This document shows, one piece after another, positions 1 through 7,555 of a stretch of DNA of 22,984 bases; the first letter of the stretch is position 1, and each line of letters begins with the position of its first letter. Below the pieces are notes generated by a model, which did not search any database, had not been told where the DNA came from, and was given only the letters and a program-made list of their open reading frames with translations. The translations under genes and the position numbers were made by a program. Location: assembly GCA_020429545.1 (NCBI GenBank), contig JAGQLF010000007.1, forward strand, positions 1-22,984, written 5' to 3'. This DNA comes from Candidatus Dojkabacteria bacterium. Lineage in GTDB: Bacteria > Patescibacteriota > Dojkabacteria > J137.

Positions 1-2
1 CA

Positions 3-68
3 TATTGTTTAGAAGATATTCAAGAAAAAGCTACAAGATGTAAGTACTGTACACAAAAAGTAGAATAA
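3..68 (+). CDS. 3' end of a zinc-ribbon protein, possibly MscL (5' end outside window)
   Basis: Reading from base 3 gives 21 codons ending in TAA at 66-68. The tail contains a single cysteine, then the pattern ATRCKYCTQ, that is, C-(x9)-C-x2-C. This resembles the C-terminal zinc ribbon found on some large-conductance mechanosensitive channel (MscL) proteins, which end in a CLS-I-ATRC-HCT type motif. The rest of the protein, including any membrane segments, lies before the window, so the assignment rests on about 20 residues. Other membrane or regulatory proteins also carry such ribbons. The reading frame is likely real; the MscL identity is only a guess. Confidence 0.45.
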   Translation, partial: YCLEDIQEKATRCKYCTQKVE

Positions 69-95
69 AGTATTTAGTATTAAGTACTTAGATAT
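41..95. repeat. AGTACT-type palindromic spacer repeat
   Basis: TAAGTACT at 41-48 pairs exactly with AGTACTTA at 83-90, and TAAGTACTTA at 81-90 is itself a palindrome. The 13-mer AGTACTTAGATAT at 83-95 recurs exactly at 9636-9648 in another spacer, and TATTAAGTAC at 78-87 recurs at 19731-19740. The left arm lies within the last codons of the preceding gene. No T-run follows, so it does not look like a standard intrinsic terminator. The remaining spacer up to 226 is rich in degenerate ACTAATTACT-like words and holds no recognisable gene. Confidence 0.45.
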
Positions 96-226
96 AAAAC
101 GGGATTTTCATACTTAGATTTATTAGAGTAATTAGGTAATTCATTAACTACTAATTACTTAATTACTACTAATAACAAATGTAATTAGTTGAAACTTTCT
201 CAATTGAAGCTTTGCAAATAGTTAAA

Positions 227-255
227 TTGTGTAACGACTTAAGTTAGTTTATAAT
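227..255 (+). promoter_or_regulatory. Probable sigma-70-type promoter
   Basis: TTGTGT at 227-232 and a perfect TATAAT at 250-255 are separated by 17 bases. Transcription would start near 262, leaving about 85 nt of leader before the ATG at 347. The start of that leader has an inverted repeat, GAAGTC at 264-269 and GACTTC at 276-281 with a 6-nt loop, which could form a small hairpin at the RNA 5' end. The promoter would drive the two-gene unit at 347-2502. Confidence 0.55.
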
Positions 256-346
256 CCCGAATCGAAGTCGTACTAGACTTCTTGTACTTAACAGTAAATT
301 TATCTATACTGTTACTACGATTTATTTATCTTTTATTATAAGTAAA

Positions 347-1666
347 ATGCCAAGTTTAAGAAAAAATAATGAGCCAGCACAAATGGGTATGTCACCATTG
401 GCAGGTCAGACAGCAGATTCACAAGAAGCCCCTGTTGATAATAGTACAATTCACCCTGATAGGTTTGACATGTCTAGATTTTCAGAAAGGCAAGAAGAGG
501 AAGAAAGTTCTTTAAGAATCATAATCTATGTCGTTGTTGTTATAGTAATTGGAGTTGGATTAGCTCTTCTTGTTAGAAATTTAATTTCTACGGAATCTAA
601 TGCAGATACTCCAGAATCAAATGATACCAATAATACCGTTGAACTAGAGTCAAAATCACCAATAACTATAGATACAGTAATGTCTTCAGATCCATCAGAT
701 GCACCTGAAAACGAAGAGTTAGTTGATTCACTAACACTTTCTGTTGGAAATTCAAATGCCCAGACAGATGGTGTTTCTGTTAGTGCACTAAAGTATAAAA
801 GGTACACTACTTATGCAAGAATTGATTACTCATTAGATGGCGTGAACTCTCAAGCAGATATGCCCAAAATAGCTATTAACTATGATAATTCAAGAAACTC
901 TCTTGATGTTGTTTTCCCTTCAAGCATGGAAATAGTTCAAGAATTAAAGGAAACTATTCAGGTAAATGATATTGTTTCTAATATTGTGTATAACGTAGAT
1001 GCAAATTCATTTACTATTAATGTATCTGAATCATTTAAGTATACAGTGATACCAACAACAGGTGGGTTAACAATTGATATTAGGACAATGGCGCAGATTG
1101 AAAGAGATGTTAACGATACAACAGAAGAAGATACTACAGCTGAAGAACCTGATGAAACAGCACAAGAAACACCAAGTACGGAAACAGAAACTGAGAATCA
1201 ACCAACAACTCCTGCTAATCCTTCATCAGTAAAACTTACTAACGACTTTTCACAAAGTAAGCAATACGTTTCAGGTGGCGTAACTGGAAATGTGATTAAT
1301 TTGAAGGAAACTTATTTTGAAGATACAGCAGGTTATTTTGAAATAGCTTGGGGTGAGCCAAATGTTGTGGGTTCAGATAAAACTCCATACTCATCTGCAG
1401 AGCTGCAGATGGAGGGTAATACTCCTTATATTATCTTAACAATTGAAAACCTTAGCGGATTCCAATTTAATAAAGATGGAATTACAACTAATCTAATTCC
1501 TTTTGATATGAGTTCAGCTAATTTTGTGAGAGCAGATCTTGAAAGTTATGCAAATGGAAAAGCAATTGTAAAAATTCAGCTAAAGAATAAGGCTGACTTT
1601 AGATTAATCAGCACAGAAACTGTGAGTGGACAAACTCAGGTTTTAGCTTTACAAATTAAAGACTAG
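347..1666 (+). CDS. Single-pass membrane protein with large extracytoplasmic region, unknown function
   Basis: This 439-residue protein has a polar N-terminus of about 55 residues, one hydrophobic segment at about 57-79 (III-YVVVVIVIGVGLALLV) and a long hydrophilic remainder, so a type II topology is expected. The outside part appears to hold two beta-rich segments, about 125-250 and 305-439, joined by an acidic Thr/Glu/Pro-rich linker at about 255-300. Each beta segment ends in a strand pattern (LTIDIR, LALQIKD) loosely like AMIN-type wall-binding domains, but this is too weak to name the family. The next gene follows after 14 nt and is probably co-transcribed. No Shine-Dalgarno precedes the ATG. 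A role in the cell envelope is inferred from topology only. Confidence 0.85.
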   Translation: MPSLRKNNEPAQMGMSPLAGQTADSQEAPVDNSTIHPDRFDMSRFSERQEEEESSLRIIIYVVVVIVIGVGLALLVRNLISTESNADTPESNDTNNTVELESKSPITIDTVMSSDPSDAPENEELVDSLTLSVGNSNAQTDGVSVSALKYKRYTTYARIDYSLDGVNSQADMPKIAINYDNSRNSLDVVFPSSMEIVQELKETIQVNDIVSNIVYNVDANSFTINVSESFKYTVIPTTGGLTIDIRTMAQIERDVNDTTEEDTTAEEPDETAQETPSTETETENQPTTPANPSSVKLTNDFSQSKQYVSGGVTGNVINLKETYFEDTAGYFEIAWGEPNVVGSDKTPYSSAELQMEGNTPYIILTIENLSGFQFNKDGITTNLIPFDMSSANFVRADLESYANGKAIVKIQLKNKADFRLISTETVSGQTQVLALQIKD

Positions 1667-1680
1667 AGTAATAGTAATTA

Positions 1681-2502
1681 ATGAGGAAAGAAGCACCGTG
1701 GCTATTTTATGGAATCATAGTAGTAGCCATGGTGCTTTTCGTTGCATTTTTGAGTTTTCTATTTATAGACAGAAAATGGGATATGGTTCCGTTTAAATAT
1801 GTCTTAGAAGAAACAAGTCACCAAGAAGTTTATGATAATCTAACTATTGATGAAACTTTTTCAGTAAAGGCAAATTTCGATTTCCCATTATTCGAAGAAG
1901 CAGGCTTTTTATTTCCTGAATTAGATGAAAATAGTATGCAAACTTATGTTCTAGATTTCTTAAACGGCGATCAGCTATTAGATGAGACTAAATCAGACTT
2001 AGAAAATAGTGATTTTACAAAAAGTATTTTAGGCGATACAGAACAAATAAAAATTTGGCAGAAAATAATTGACCAATATAACTTTAAGACTGAAGAAACA
2101 TCAGACTTAATATACTATAAATTAACAGATGAGGGAGCTGAAACATTTCTAAAATTGGAATTAAAATCATTTATAAATGAACGATTTATAGATTCAATAC
2201 AACCAGAAGAGATAGTTATTAATAGTCTTAAAGATCCATCTGTCGAAATTATGTTGGATAAGAAAACAAATCAGGTGTCTACATTTGCTTTTTCTGTAGA
2301 TCAAATTGAAATACAGGTAGTTTTTGATAGTGAGGATGTGGACTTGTTAATATCTACTTTAGAGTTGAATTCAAGTACTGTTGGAAAAATAAGTATTTCG
2401 AACTATTCTTATTCAGCTAACATTGTTGATTACAAGCTAAATGCTGATTACAAAACTTCTTTAGGATTTTTCGATAGATTAAAACTGGCAATTTTTAACT
2501 AA
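1681..2502 (+). CDS. Single-pass membrane protein, unknown function
   Basis: A 273-residue protein with a short charged N-terminus, one membrane segment at about 8-29 and a hydrophilic, acidic extracytoplasmic domain of about 240 residues. No catalytic motif or known family is recognised. It begins 14 nt after the preceding membrane-anchored protein and shares its predicted topology, so the two are probably one operon and may act together at the envelope. Its last 8 nt overlap the 3' end of the convergent pheT gene. No Shine-Dalgarno is visible upstream of the ATG. Confidence 0.85.
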   Translation: MRKEAPWLFYGIIVVAMVLFVAFLSFLFIDRKWDMVPFKYVLEETSHQEVYDNLTIDETFSVKANFDFPLFEEAGFLFPELDENSMQTYVLDFLNGDQLLDETKSDLENSDFTKSILGDTEQIKIWQKIIDQYNFKTEETSDLIYYKLTDEGAETFLKLELKSFINERFIDSIQPEEIVINSLKDPSVEIMLDKKTNQVSTFAFSVDQIEIQVVFDSEDVDLLISTLELNSSTVGKISISNYSYSANIVDYKLNADYKTSLGFFDRLKLAIFN

Positions 2503-4444
2503 ATACTTTTTCGTGCATTGTTTTTGCCTCTTGATCTGAAAGATTAAAGTATATAAATCTTACCGTATATTTTATCTGTTGACCTTCAACAAATTCATCA
2601 ATTACTTCATAAGACCATAGGTTAGTTTTTATATCGTCATTAATTGTATTTTCAATTACTTTGTTTATGTTTTCTGTATTTTGAATTGTTATATTTGAGT
2701 CAAGTGTTACTAATTTACCAGTTAGTTCTATTGTTGAATCAGTTTCTTCATTTTCATTGGATAGAATATCTAGATTTATCTCTGCGTATGAGCAACTAGA
2801 TGTTTCAGTTTCATTTGATTTATATAGTATTCCTGTATGAACTCCATTTATTACTATATCAAAGCATGATTTAGGATGAGCAAATGCTGGAACTATTTTA
2901 GCTTCAGTCAGTTCTATATTCTCAAATCCAAAACTTGCAAGAAGATTTTTAAGTTGAGCTTCTGATTCATTAAAAGAGTTTTCTCCACTAATGCATATAC
3001 CAAGTGAATAATTCTCTTTAAACAGTGAATTGACATTATGAAATACTTTACCAACTTCAAAAATTCTTATATCTGGAATAAATTTCTTTTCATAAGTTTG
3101 AACTTGCTTTAATAATCCTGATGTTAGATTCTGTCTTAATGTAGGTACTTCATCATTAATTGAATTTTGCACATTAATAGCTACATTTTCTGAGTAGTTT
3201 GCTTTTGTATTAGAGTCAGTATCGACTAAAACCCAAGTTCTGACTTCATCAAATCCATTTGCAATTAAATGATTTTTTATTTCGTCAATAACTTTAAGCC
3301 TTTTTGGTGTTACATCTTTAACTACTTGTATAGCTAACTTGTCAGTTGGAAGTGAGTAGTATCCATGCATTCGAATTATTTCTTCGTAAACATCTTCTTC
3401 ACACTCGATATCTAGTCTATTAATAGGTTTTACAACTTTAAGAATTGGATCGTTGTTTTCTCTAAAATCAAAACCAAGTCTAATTAAAGATTCAATTGCA
3501 TCTTTATGATCAATTTCTACTCCAGCAATTTGTGAGGCTTTATTTAGGTCTATAGAGATAATATTTTCGTCTTCTTTTTGAAGATAATTATCATAAACTT
3601 TTGATGCAATACTAGCATTACATAAATCTAGAATTAGAGTGATTAACATTGCGAATGCTCCATCTATTGAAGCTGGATCCATAAATTTTTCTAATCTTGA
3701 GCTAGCCTCAGTAAATACTTTCATTTCCCGGCTATTTCTTCTGATTAGACCTCCTTCATAAACTGCCATTTCTACAATTACGTTTTTAGTATCCATGCTC
3801 ATAGCAGCCTTATCTCCACCTACTAATCCAGCGAGAGCCAGAGGTTGTTTTCCATCAGAAACTACTAAAGCTTCTTCTGCTAATTCAATTTCGGTTCCAT
3901 CTAAAGATGTCATTTGCTTATAGGAAGGGTTTATTTCCCAAGTTAGTCCATCACCAGAGATATCTGCATCAAATGCATGTGATGGATGGCCAGTTTCGAG
4001 CATTACATAATTAGTCAAATCCACAAGATTATTAACAGAGTTTATTTCGTATAATGCTAAATATTCTCTTAACCAATCAGGTGATTCTGTAACATTTACG
4101 TTTTCAAGTTTAACTGCCATTATTCTTTTAACTGCATCTGGATTCTTAACTTTTATTGGCAATTCATAGGTTGAGTTTGAGTCATCAATAGTGTAATCAG
4201 TTTGAACGAAATCTAAATTTTGGTAAGCAGAAATTTCTCTTGCTAGTCCATGTACACCAAAACAGTCAGGTCTATTTTGTCTAACTTCAAGATCTGTAAA
4301 ATAATCTTTATTTCCACCAAAAATTACTTCTTCAATAGCGCCGTCTTTCATATATCCAATCTCAGTAAATATGTCTGCAACTTCAGAAGGAGTTATTTTT
4401 AAACTTGGAATATATTTTTTTAATTGACTATGTAAGAGTTTCAT
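2495..4444 (-). CDS. pheT: Phenylalanyl-tRNA synthetase beta subunit, short form
   Basis: PheT partners with PheS to charge tRNA-Phe; the beta subunit holds the B3/B4 editing domain and architectural domains. Recognisable pieces in order are the N-terminal MKLLHSQLKKYIP segment, QNRPDCFGVHGLAREI (family PNRxDCL-G-ARE), LVDLTNYVMLETGHPSHAFD, the LAGLVGG and TEASSRLEKFMDP blocks of B3/B4, the B5 motif NRLDIECEEDVYEEIIRMHGY, the catalytic-like core, and a C-terminal ferredoxin-fold anticodon-binding domain ending in YFNLSDQEAKTMHEKV. The protein has 649 residues against about 790-800 in typical bacteria. The roughly 110-residue tRNA-binding OB domain that normally sits between the first segment and the PNRxDC motif is missing. 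The start ATG overlaps the recO stop by 1 nt (TAATG), indicating translational coupling. No pheS is present in the window. Confidence 0.95.
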   Translation of the reverse strand: MKLLHSQLKKYIPSLKITPSEVADIFTEIGYMKDGAIEEVIFGGNKDYFTDLEVRQNRPDCFGVHGLAREISAYQNLDFVQTDYTIDDSNSTYELPIKVKNPDAVKRIMAVKLENVNVTESPDWLREYLALYEINSVNNLVDLTNYVMLETGHPSHAFDADISGDGLTWEINPSYKQMTSLDGTEIELAEEALVVSDGKQPLALAGLVGGDKAAMSMDTKNVIVEMAVYEGGLIRRNSREMKVFTEASSRLEKFMDPASIDGAFAMLITLILDLCNASIASKVYDNYLQKEDENIISIDLNKASQIAGVEIDHKDAIESLIRLGFDFRENNDPILKVVKPINRLDIECEEDVYEEIIRMHGYYSLPTDKLAIQVVKDVTPKRLKVIDEIKNHLIANGFDEVRTWVLVDTDSNTKANYSENVAINVQNSINDEVPTLRQNLTSGLLKQVQTYEKKFIPDIRIFEVGKVFHNVNSLFKENYSLGICISGENSFNESEAQLKNLLASFGFENIELTEAKIVPAFAHPKSCFDIVINGVHTGILYKSNETETSSCSYAEINLDILSNENEETDSTIELTGKLVTLDSNITIQNTENINKVIENTINDDIKTNLWSYEVIDEFVEGQQIKYTVRFIYFNLSDQEAKTMHEKVFS

Positions 4445-5115
4445 TATTTAATTTTCATTATATTAAATAGAATTTTTCTTGATTTTAATGGGTATTCTAA
4501 TATCTCTTCAATCAAATGCATATGCAATTGTAACATTTTTTCTTGTTCAGAAGGCTGTAAATTTACCTTAATAGACAACTCTACTGGACTATTAAGAATA
4601 AACTTCTGCGTTTTTATAATTCTAGAGTTTTCATTTGAATCATTTGCAAAATCCAACTGAGCACTTTCTGGTGTATGTCCAGATATATCCAGAATTTTTA
4701 AACAAAAAATGGAAAGGAGCATTTTTAATCTATTATCATCAAATCTTTTTAAAACATCGTGAAAAACATTAAATAACTTTAAGTCCTCATGATCTTCAAT
4801 ACAAAACTTATCAATAATTTCACAAACAAATTGTATAGCAATTGCTCCATTTACATTTTTTTTCCATAAAGAAAATTCATTGATAACTGTTACTTCATTC
4901 AAAATAGGAATTGCATATCCATCAATAATACTCCCTTTTACATAATTTCCTATTTCTAAGTAAGAAGATTTTTTACTTGAAGATTTTCTTGCACCTTTTG
5001 CTAACATGGCTAATCTTGATCCTTTGTTATCAATAGCAACTACAATTTTGTCGGTTGCCCCTGAATTGTAGAGTCGATAGATTATTCCAATAAAGGCTTT
5101 AGATTTACTACTCAT
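4444..5115 (-). CDS. recO: DNA repair protein RecO
   Basis: RecO acts in the RecFOR pathway, helping RecA load onto SSB-coated single-stranded DNA. The 223-residue protein has the typical N-terminal OB-fold pattern: IIYRLYNSGATDKIVVAID, then LAMLAKGARKSSSKKSS followed by a GNYVKG strand, corresponding to the family's GARKxxSK signature. The C-terminal helical part (SIFCLKILDISGHTPES) matches the region LLxLLGxxPxL. The cysteine quartet that forms a zinc site in some RecO proteins is absent. It is the first gene of a two-gene minus-strand unit with pheT. No Shine-Dalgarno lies upstream. The assignment is from motif resemblance in a rapidly evolving family. Confidence 0.85.
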   Translation of the reverse strand: MSSKSKAFIGIIYRLYNSGATDKIVVAIDNKGSRLAMLAKGARKSSSKKSSYLEIGNYVKGSIIDGYAIPILNEVTVINEFSLWKKNVNGAIAIQFVCEIIDKFCIEDHEDLKLFNVFHDVLKRFDDNRLKMLLSIFCLKILDISGHTPESAQLDFANDSNENSRIIKTQKFILNSPVELSIKVNLQPSEQEKMLQLHMHLIEEILEYPLKSRKILFNIMKIK

Positions 5116-5302
5116 GTTGTCTAATAAAGGTATGCTAATAGTTATTTTAATGACTTAATAACTAAAAATTACTATGAATTACTAATTAGGTTATATATTC
5201 ATGTATTTATAAACAGCAAATTCTTGACTAATTTTGCATTTTTTATCATTCTTCAGTTATTATTCTATCACTCAAATTAAATTACATTTTATATCAGTCA
5301 TT

Positions 5303-5839
5303 ATGAAATCAGTGAAAGTTTTAGTATTTTTAATCCCAGTTCTCGGGCTTGGTGCATTTTTAATGCTTTCAAGAGGATCAGTTAATAACAACAATTATGT
5401 ACCATATGAGTCAGAAGGTGATATTACACCGAATAATGGTGAGAATGGGGCGTTTACAAGTAAATTGGTAAATGAAGAAGATTTCGCTAAGACTACTTCA
5501 GAAGAAATTTCAGAGCTTGATACAGAAGTTTTATTAGAAGGAACTGGTGATCAAGTTGTGCAACAAGGAGATACCGTTAGGGCGAATTACAGAGGATGGT
5601 TAGCGGTATCAGGAGAAGAGTTCGATAGTTCATTTAAAAGTGGATCTTCAGAAGGAATTGAATTTTCTTTAAATTCTGTGATTGAGGGTTGGAGCAAAGG
5701 TGTACCAGGTATGAAAAAAGGAGAAATAAGACGAATATACATTCCATCTGATTTGGCATATAAAGATGTAGACAGACCTGGAATTCCAGCAAATTCAGAT
5801 TTGATCTTTGATGTTGAGCTGGTTGATATTGTTAATTAA
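5303..5839 (+). CDS. Membrane-anchored FKBP-type peptidyl-prolyl isomerase
   Basis: The enzyme interconverts cis and trans proline peptide bonds and probably assists folding of exported proteins outside the membrane. Starting at the ATG at 5303 gives 178 residues: an N-terminal hydrophobic anchor or signal at about 4-22, an Asn/Gly-rich linker, and an FKBP domain at about 75-178. Residues corresponding to the FKBP12 active site are present: Y96, F107-D108, F121, V126-I127, W130, Y153 and F169. The frame extends upstream to a TTG at 5234, but that would put extra residues before a good signal-anchor, so the ATG is preferred. A strong terminator follows 26 nt after the stop. It is divergent from recO. 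Confidence 0.93.
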   Translation: MKSVKVLVFLIPVLGLGAFLMLSRGSVNNNNYVPYESEGDITPNNGENGAFTSKLVNEEDFAKTTSEEISELDTEVLLEGTGDQVVQQGDTVRANYRGWLAVSGEEFDSSFKSGSSEGIEFSLNSVIEGWSKGVPGMKKGEIRRIYIPSDLAYKDVDRPGIPANSDLIFDVELVDIVN

Positions 5840-5865
5840 GTATAATATTCGCATAATAGTTAGGT

Positions 5866-5898
5866 AAGACCCAATAAGCATTGGGTTTTACTTGTTAT
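5866..5898 (+). terminator. Rho-independent terminator after the FKBP gene
   Basis: The arms AAGACCCAAT (5866-5875) and ATTGGGTTTT (5881-5890) form a 10-bp stem (one G-U pair) with a 5-nt loop, followed by a T-rich tail to about 5900. It separates the FKBP gene from the signal peptidase pair. Confidence 0.75.
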
Positions 5899-5910
5899 TT
5901 GCATATAATT
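5882..5910 (+). promoter_or_regulatory. Probable promoter of the tandem signal peptidase genes
   Basis: TATAAT at 5905-5910 lies 17 nt downstream of TTGGGT at 5882-5887. The -35 element sits inside the right arm of the preceding terminator, so the two elements overlap. The predicted start near 5917 would leave a leader of only about 13 nt before the ATG at 5930. Confidence 0.5.
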
Positions 5911-5929
5911 TTTAATTGTTCGATAATTA

Positions 5930-6577
5930 ATGGTTGAACAAAAAATAATGAACAGTCAGCAAGAACAGGTTGTATTACAACAACTAAATACTAATCAGGA
6001 GAATATTTTTGTAGATATTCTACAGTCAATTGCAATAGCAGTTGTGCTCTCTATATTTCTTTATGTATTTTTGGTAACTCCAAATGAAGTAGATGGTCCC
6101 TCAATGGAACCAAATTATAATGATGGTGATTTGCTTTTTACAAGTAAGCTGCACAGATGGTTTAACGATACAACTATAGGTGATACATTTGGTTTTAATT
6201 ATCAAAGAGGTGATGTAGTTGTATTTCAAAAGCCAGGCTTATCTGATTTTGTAAAAAGAGTTATTGCTGTTCCAGGTGATACAATAAGAATAGAGAATGG
6301 AGTTTATTATGTTAATGGAGAAAGGCTTGAGGAATACTATAATCTTTATAATGATTTGAGAAGAGATGGATCTTTTTTGCGAGAAGGAGATGAGGCTATA
6401 CAGCTAGGTGAAGATGAGTATTTCTTATCAGGAGACAATAGAAACGTAAGCCATGATTCGAGGGCGTTAGGGCCAATAAAGGATAGTTGGATAAAGGGTA
6501 AAGTTATATTTAGATTTTGGCCTTTAAGTGAATTTGGTATTGCGGAAAGAGGTAAAAGTGAATTAGTTCAAGTTTAA
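5930..6577 (+). CDS. lepB: Type I signal peptidase, first of a tandem pair
   Basis: This membrane-bound serine protease cleaves signal peptides from exported proteins using a Ser/Lys dyad. The 215-residue protein has one membrane segment at about 30-49, then the catalytic-serine motif TPNEVDGPSMEPNY with Ser58, the lysine motif FVKRVIAVPGD with Lys109, and the C-terminal signature SGDNRNVSHDSR at about 167-178. The next gene, a second signal peptidase, begins 2 nt after its stop codon. The start could alternatively be the ATG six codons downstream, which would change only the cytoplasmic tail. There is no Shine-Dalgarno. Several exported proteins in the window are likely substrates, by inference. 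Confidence 0.95.
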   Translation: MVEQKIMNSQQEQVVLQQLNTNQENIFVDILQSIAIAVVLSIFLYVFLVTPNEVDGPSMEPNYNDGDLLFTSKLHRWFNDTTIGDTFGFNYQRGDVVVFQKPGLSDFVKRVIAVPGDTIRIENGVYYVNGERLEEYYNLYNDLRRDGSFLREGDEAIQLGEDEYFLSGDNRNVSHDSRALGPIKDSWIKGKVIFRFWPLSEFGIAERGKSELVQV

Positions 6578-6579
6578 TA

Positions 6580-7152
6580 ATGAACCCAAAAGACAACCCT
6601 TTTTTAGAAGACAATACAGTTGTAAAAAGAAATTACCTCGCATGGGTGATTACTATTTTTGCTTTCATTATTACAACCTCTGCCATATTGTATTTTTTTG
6701 TCTTTACCCCAAATGAAGTAAATGGGCCCTCAATGTTACCTAATTATGAAGATAATGATTACTTATTAGTCAGCAGACCTTATAGTTGGTTTTTCAGTAG
6801 CGATTTTGGGCAAGCACTAGGAATAGAGTACAAAAGAAATGATGTAGTTGTATTTTCGGATAAAGTAGAAGGAGATATTGTAAAGAGGATTATTGGAATG
6901 CCTGGAGAAACTATAAGCATGAAAAATAATTATATTTATATTAATGGAGTCCAATATACCGAAACTTACGATATCTTAAATAGTTTAAAAAAAGATGGAA
7001 GTAAACTTGTTAATAATGGGCCTTCAATAACGTTAACTGAGCAGGAATTCTTCTTAATGGGAGATAATAGAGATGTAAGCTATGATTCAAGAGAAATTGG
7101 ACCTATTGATGTATCTCGAATTAAAGGTAAAGTTATTTTTAGGTTGAACTAG
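6580..7152 (+). CDS. lepB: Type I signal peptidase, second of a tandem pair
   Basis: A 190-residue paralogue of the preceding protein with the same single N-terminal membrane segment (about 20-42) and catalytic elements: TPNEVNGPSMLPNY with Ser51, IVKRIIGMPGE with Lys102 and MGDNRDVSYDSR from about 160. Similarity to the upstream gene continues over the whole catalytic domain, including the inserted segment between the lysine and GDNR motifs, so a local duplication is likely. Both copies keep their catalytic residues and appear active. Its last 14 nt overlap the 3' end of the convergent small membrane protein gene. The paralogues may differ in signal-peptide preference, which the sequence cannot show. 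Confidence 0.95.
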   Translation: MNPKDNPFLEDNTVVKRNYLAWVITIFAFIITTSAILYFFVFTPNEVNGPSMLPNYEDNDYLLVSRPYSWFFSSDFGQALGIEYKRNDVVVFSDKVEGDIVKRIIGMPGETISMKNNYIYINGVQYTETYDILNSLKKDGSKLVNNGPSITLTEQEFFLMGDNRDVSYDSREIGPIDVSRIKGKVIFRLN

Positions 7153-7507
7153 TTGCTTTAGGTATATTAGCCTTTGGTTCGGTTTCTTCCTTTAGTTTTG
7201 ATTCTGCATCTAAATAACTTCTTATCCATATTTTTTTGAAATACGGGATGGTTCTTGTTGATAGTATATATGCACCTGCTGGAAGTAGTGCATTTAATAA
7301 TGGATTTTTAACACCAAGAAAGTACATAAATAATACAACAAAAGCATAAGTGAATATAACCACAAGCACAATTCTAGTTATGCTTTTATCCCATTCGTCT
7401 TGCATTTGAGTATATCTGTTTAATAGATTTAGCTTCTCAACTTTTTCTTCCAGTAAAATAATACGCTCCTCAATTGCTACTTGCTCATTTGTTTGATTAT
7501 CTTCCAT
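7139..7507 (-). CDS. Small two-TM membrane protein with N-terminal coiled coil, unknown function
   Basis: The 122-residue protein has a heptad-like charged helix at about 9-37 (IEERIILLEEKVEKL), then two membrane segments at about 43-65 and 68-88 joined by a short GVKNP turn, a basic stretch FKKIWIRSYL, and a polar tail. The plan of coiled coil, W-D-KSITR, two TMs and P-F-K-K-W-R resembles an uncharacterised small membrane protein that I recall from many Patescibacteria genomes; that recollection is not verified. Function is unknown. The gene is divergent from the DUF2207 gene and convergent with the second signal peptidase gene. Confidence 0.8.
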   Translation of the reverse strand: MEDNQTNEQVAIEERIILLEEKVEKLNLLNRYTQMQDEWDKSITRIVLVVIFTYAFVVLFMYFLGVKNPLLNALLPAGAYILSTRTIPYFKKIWIRSYLDAESKLKEETEPKANIPKATSST

Positions 7508-7541
7508 TAAAAAAATATATAAAAAGAGTTATACTAATCTA

Positions 7542-7547
7542 TATAAT
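7542..7547 (+). promoter_or_regulatory. Candidate -10 element next to the DUF2207 start codon
   Basis: A perfect TATAAT lies only 8 nt before the ATG at 7556, so a transcript started at the usual distance would have a leader of 0-2 nt. No convincing -35 box is seen at the expected spacing, so this is tentative in AT-rich DNA. Confidence 0.35.
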
Positions 7548-7555
7548 ATATCAGA

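Noticed and set aside
526..807. Open frame on the minus strand inside the first membrane protein gene
   Set aside because: It is a shadow of the long plus-strand gene: no ribosome-binding site, no motif, and the plus-strand frame has a coherent TM topology.
5234..5302. Extended TTG start of the FKBP gene
   Set aside because: The ATG at 5303 gives a standard signal anchor (MKSVKVLVFLIPVLGLGA); the extra residues are unsupported.
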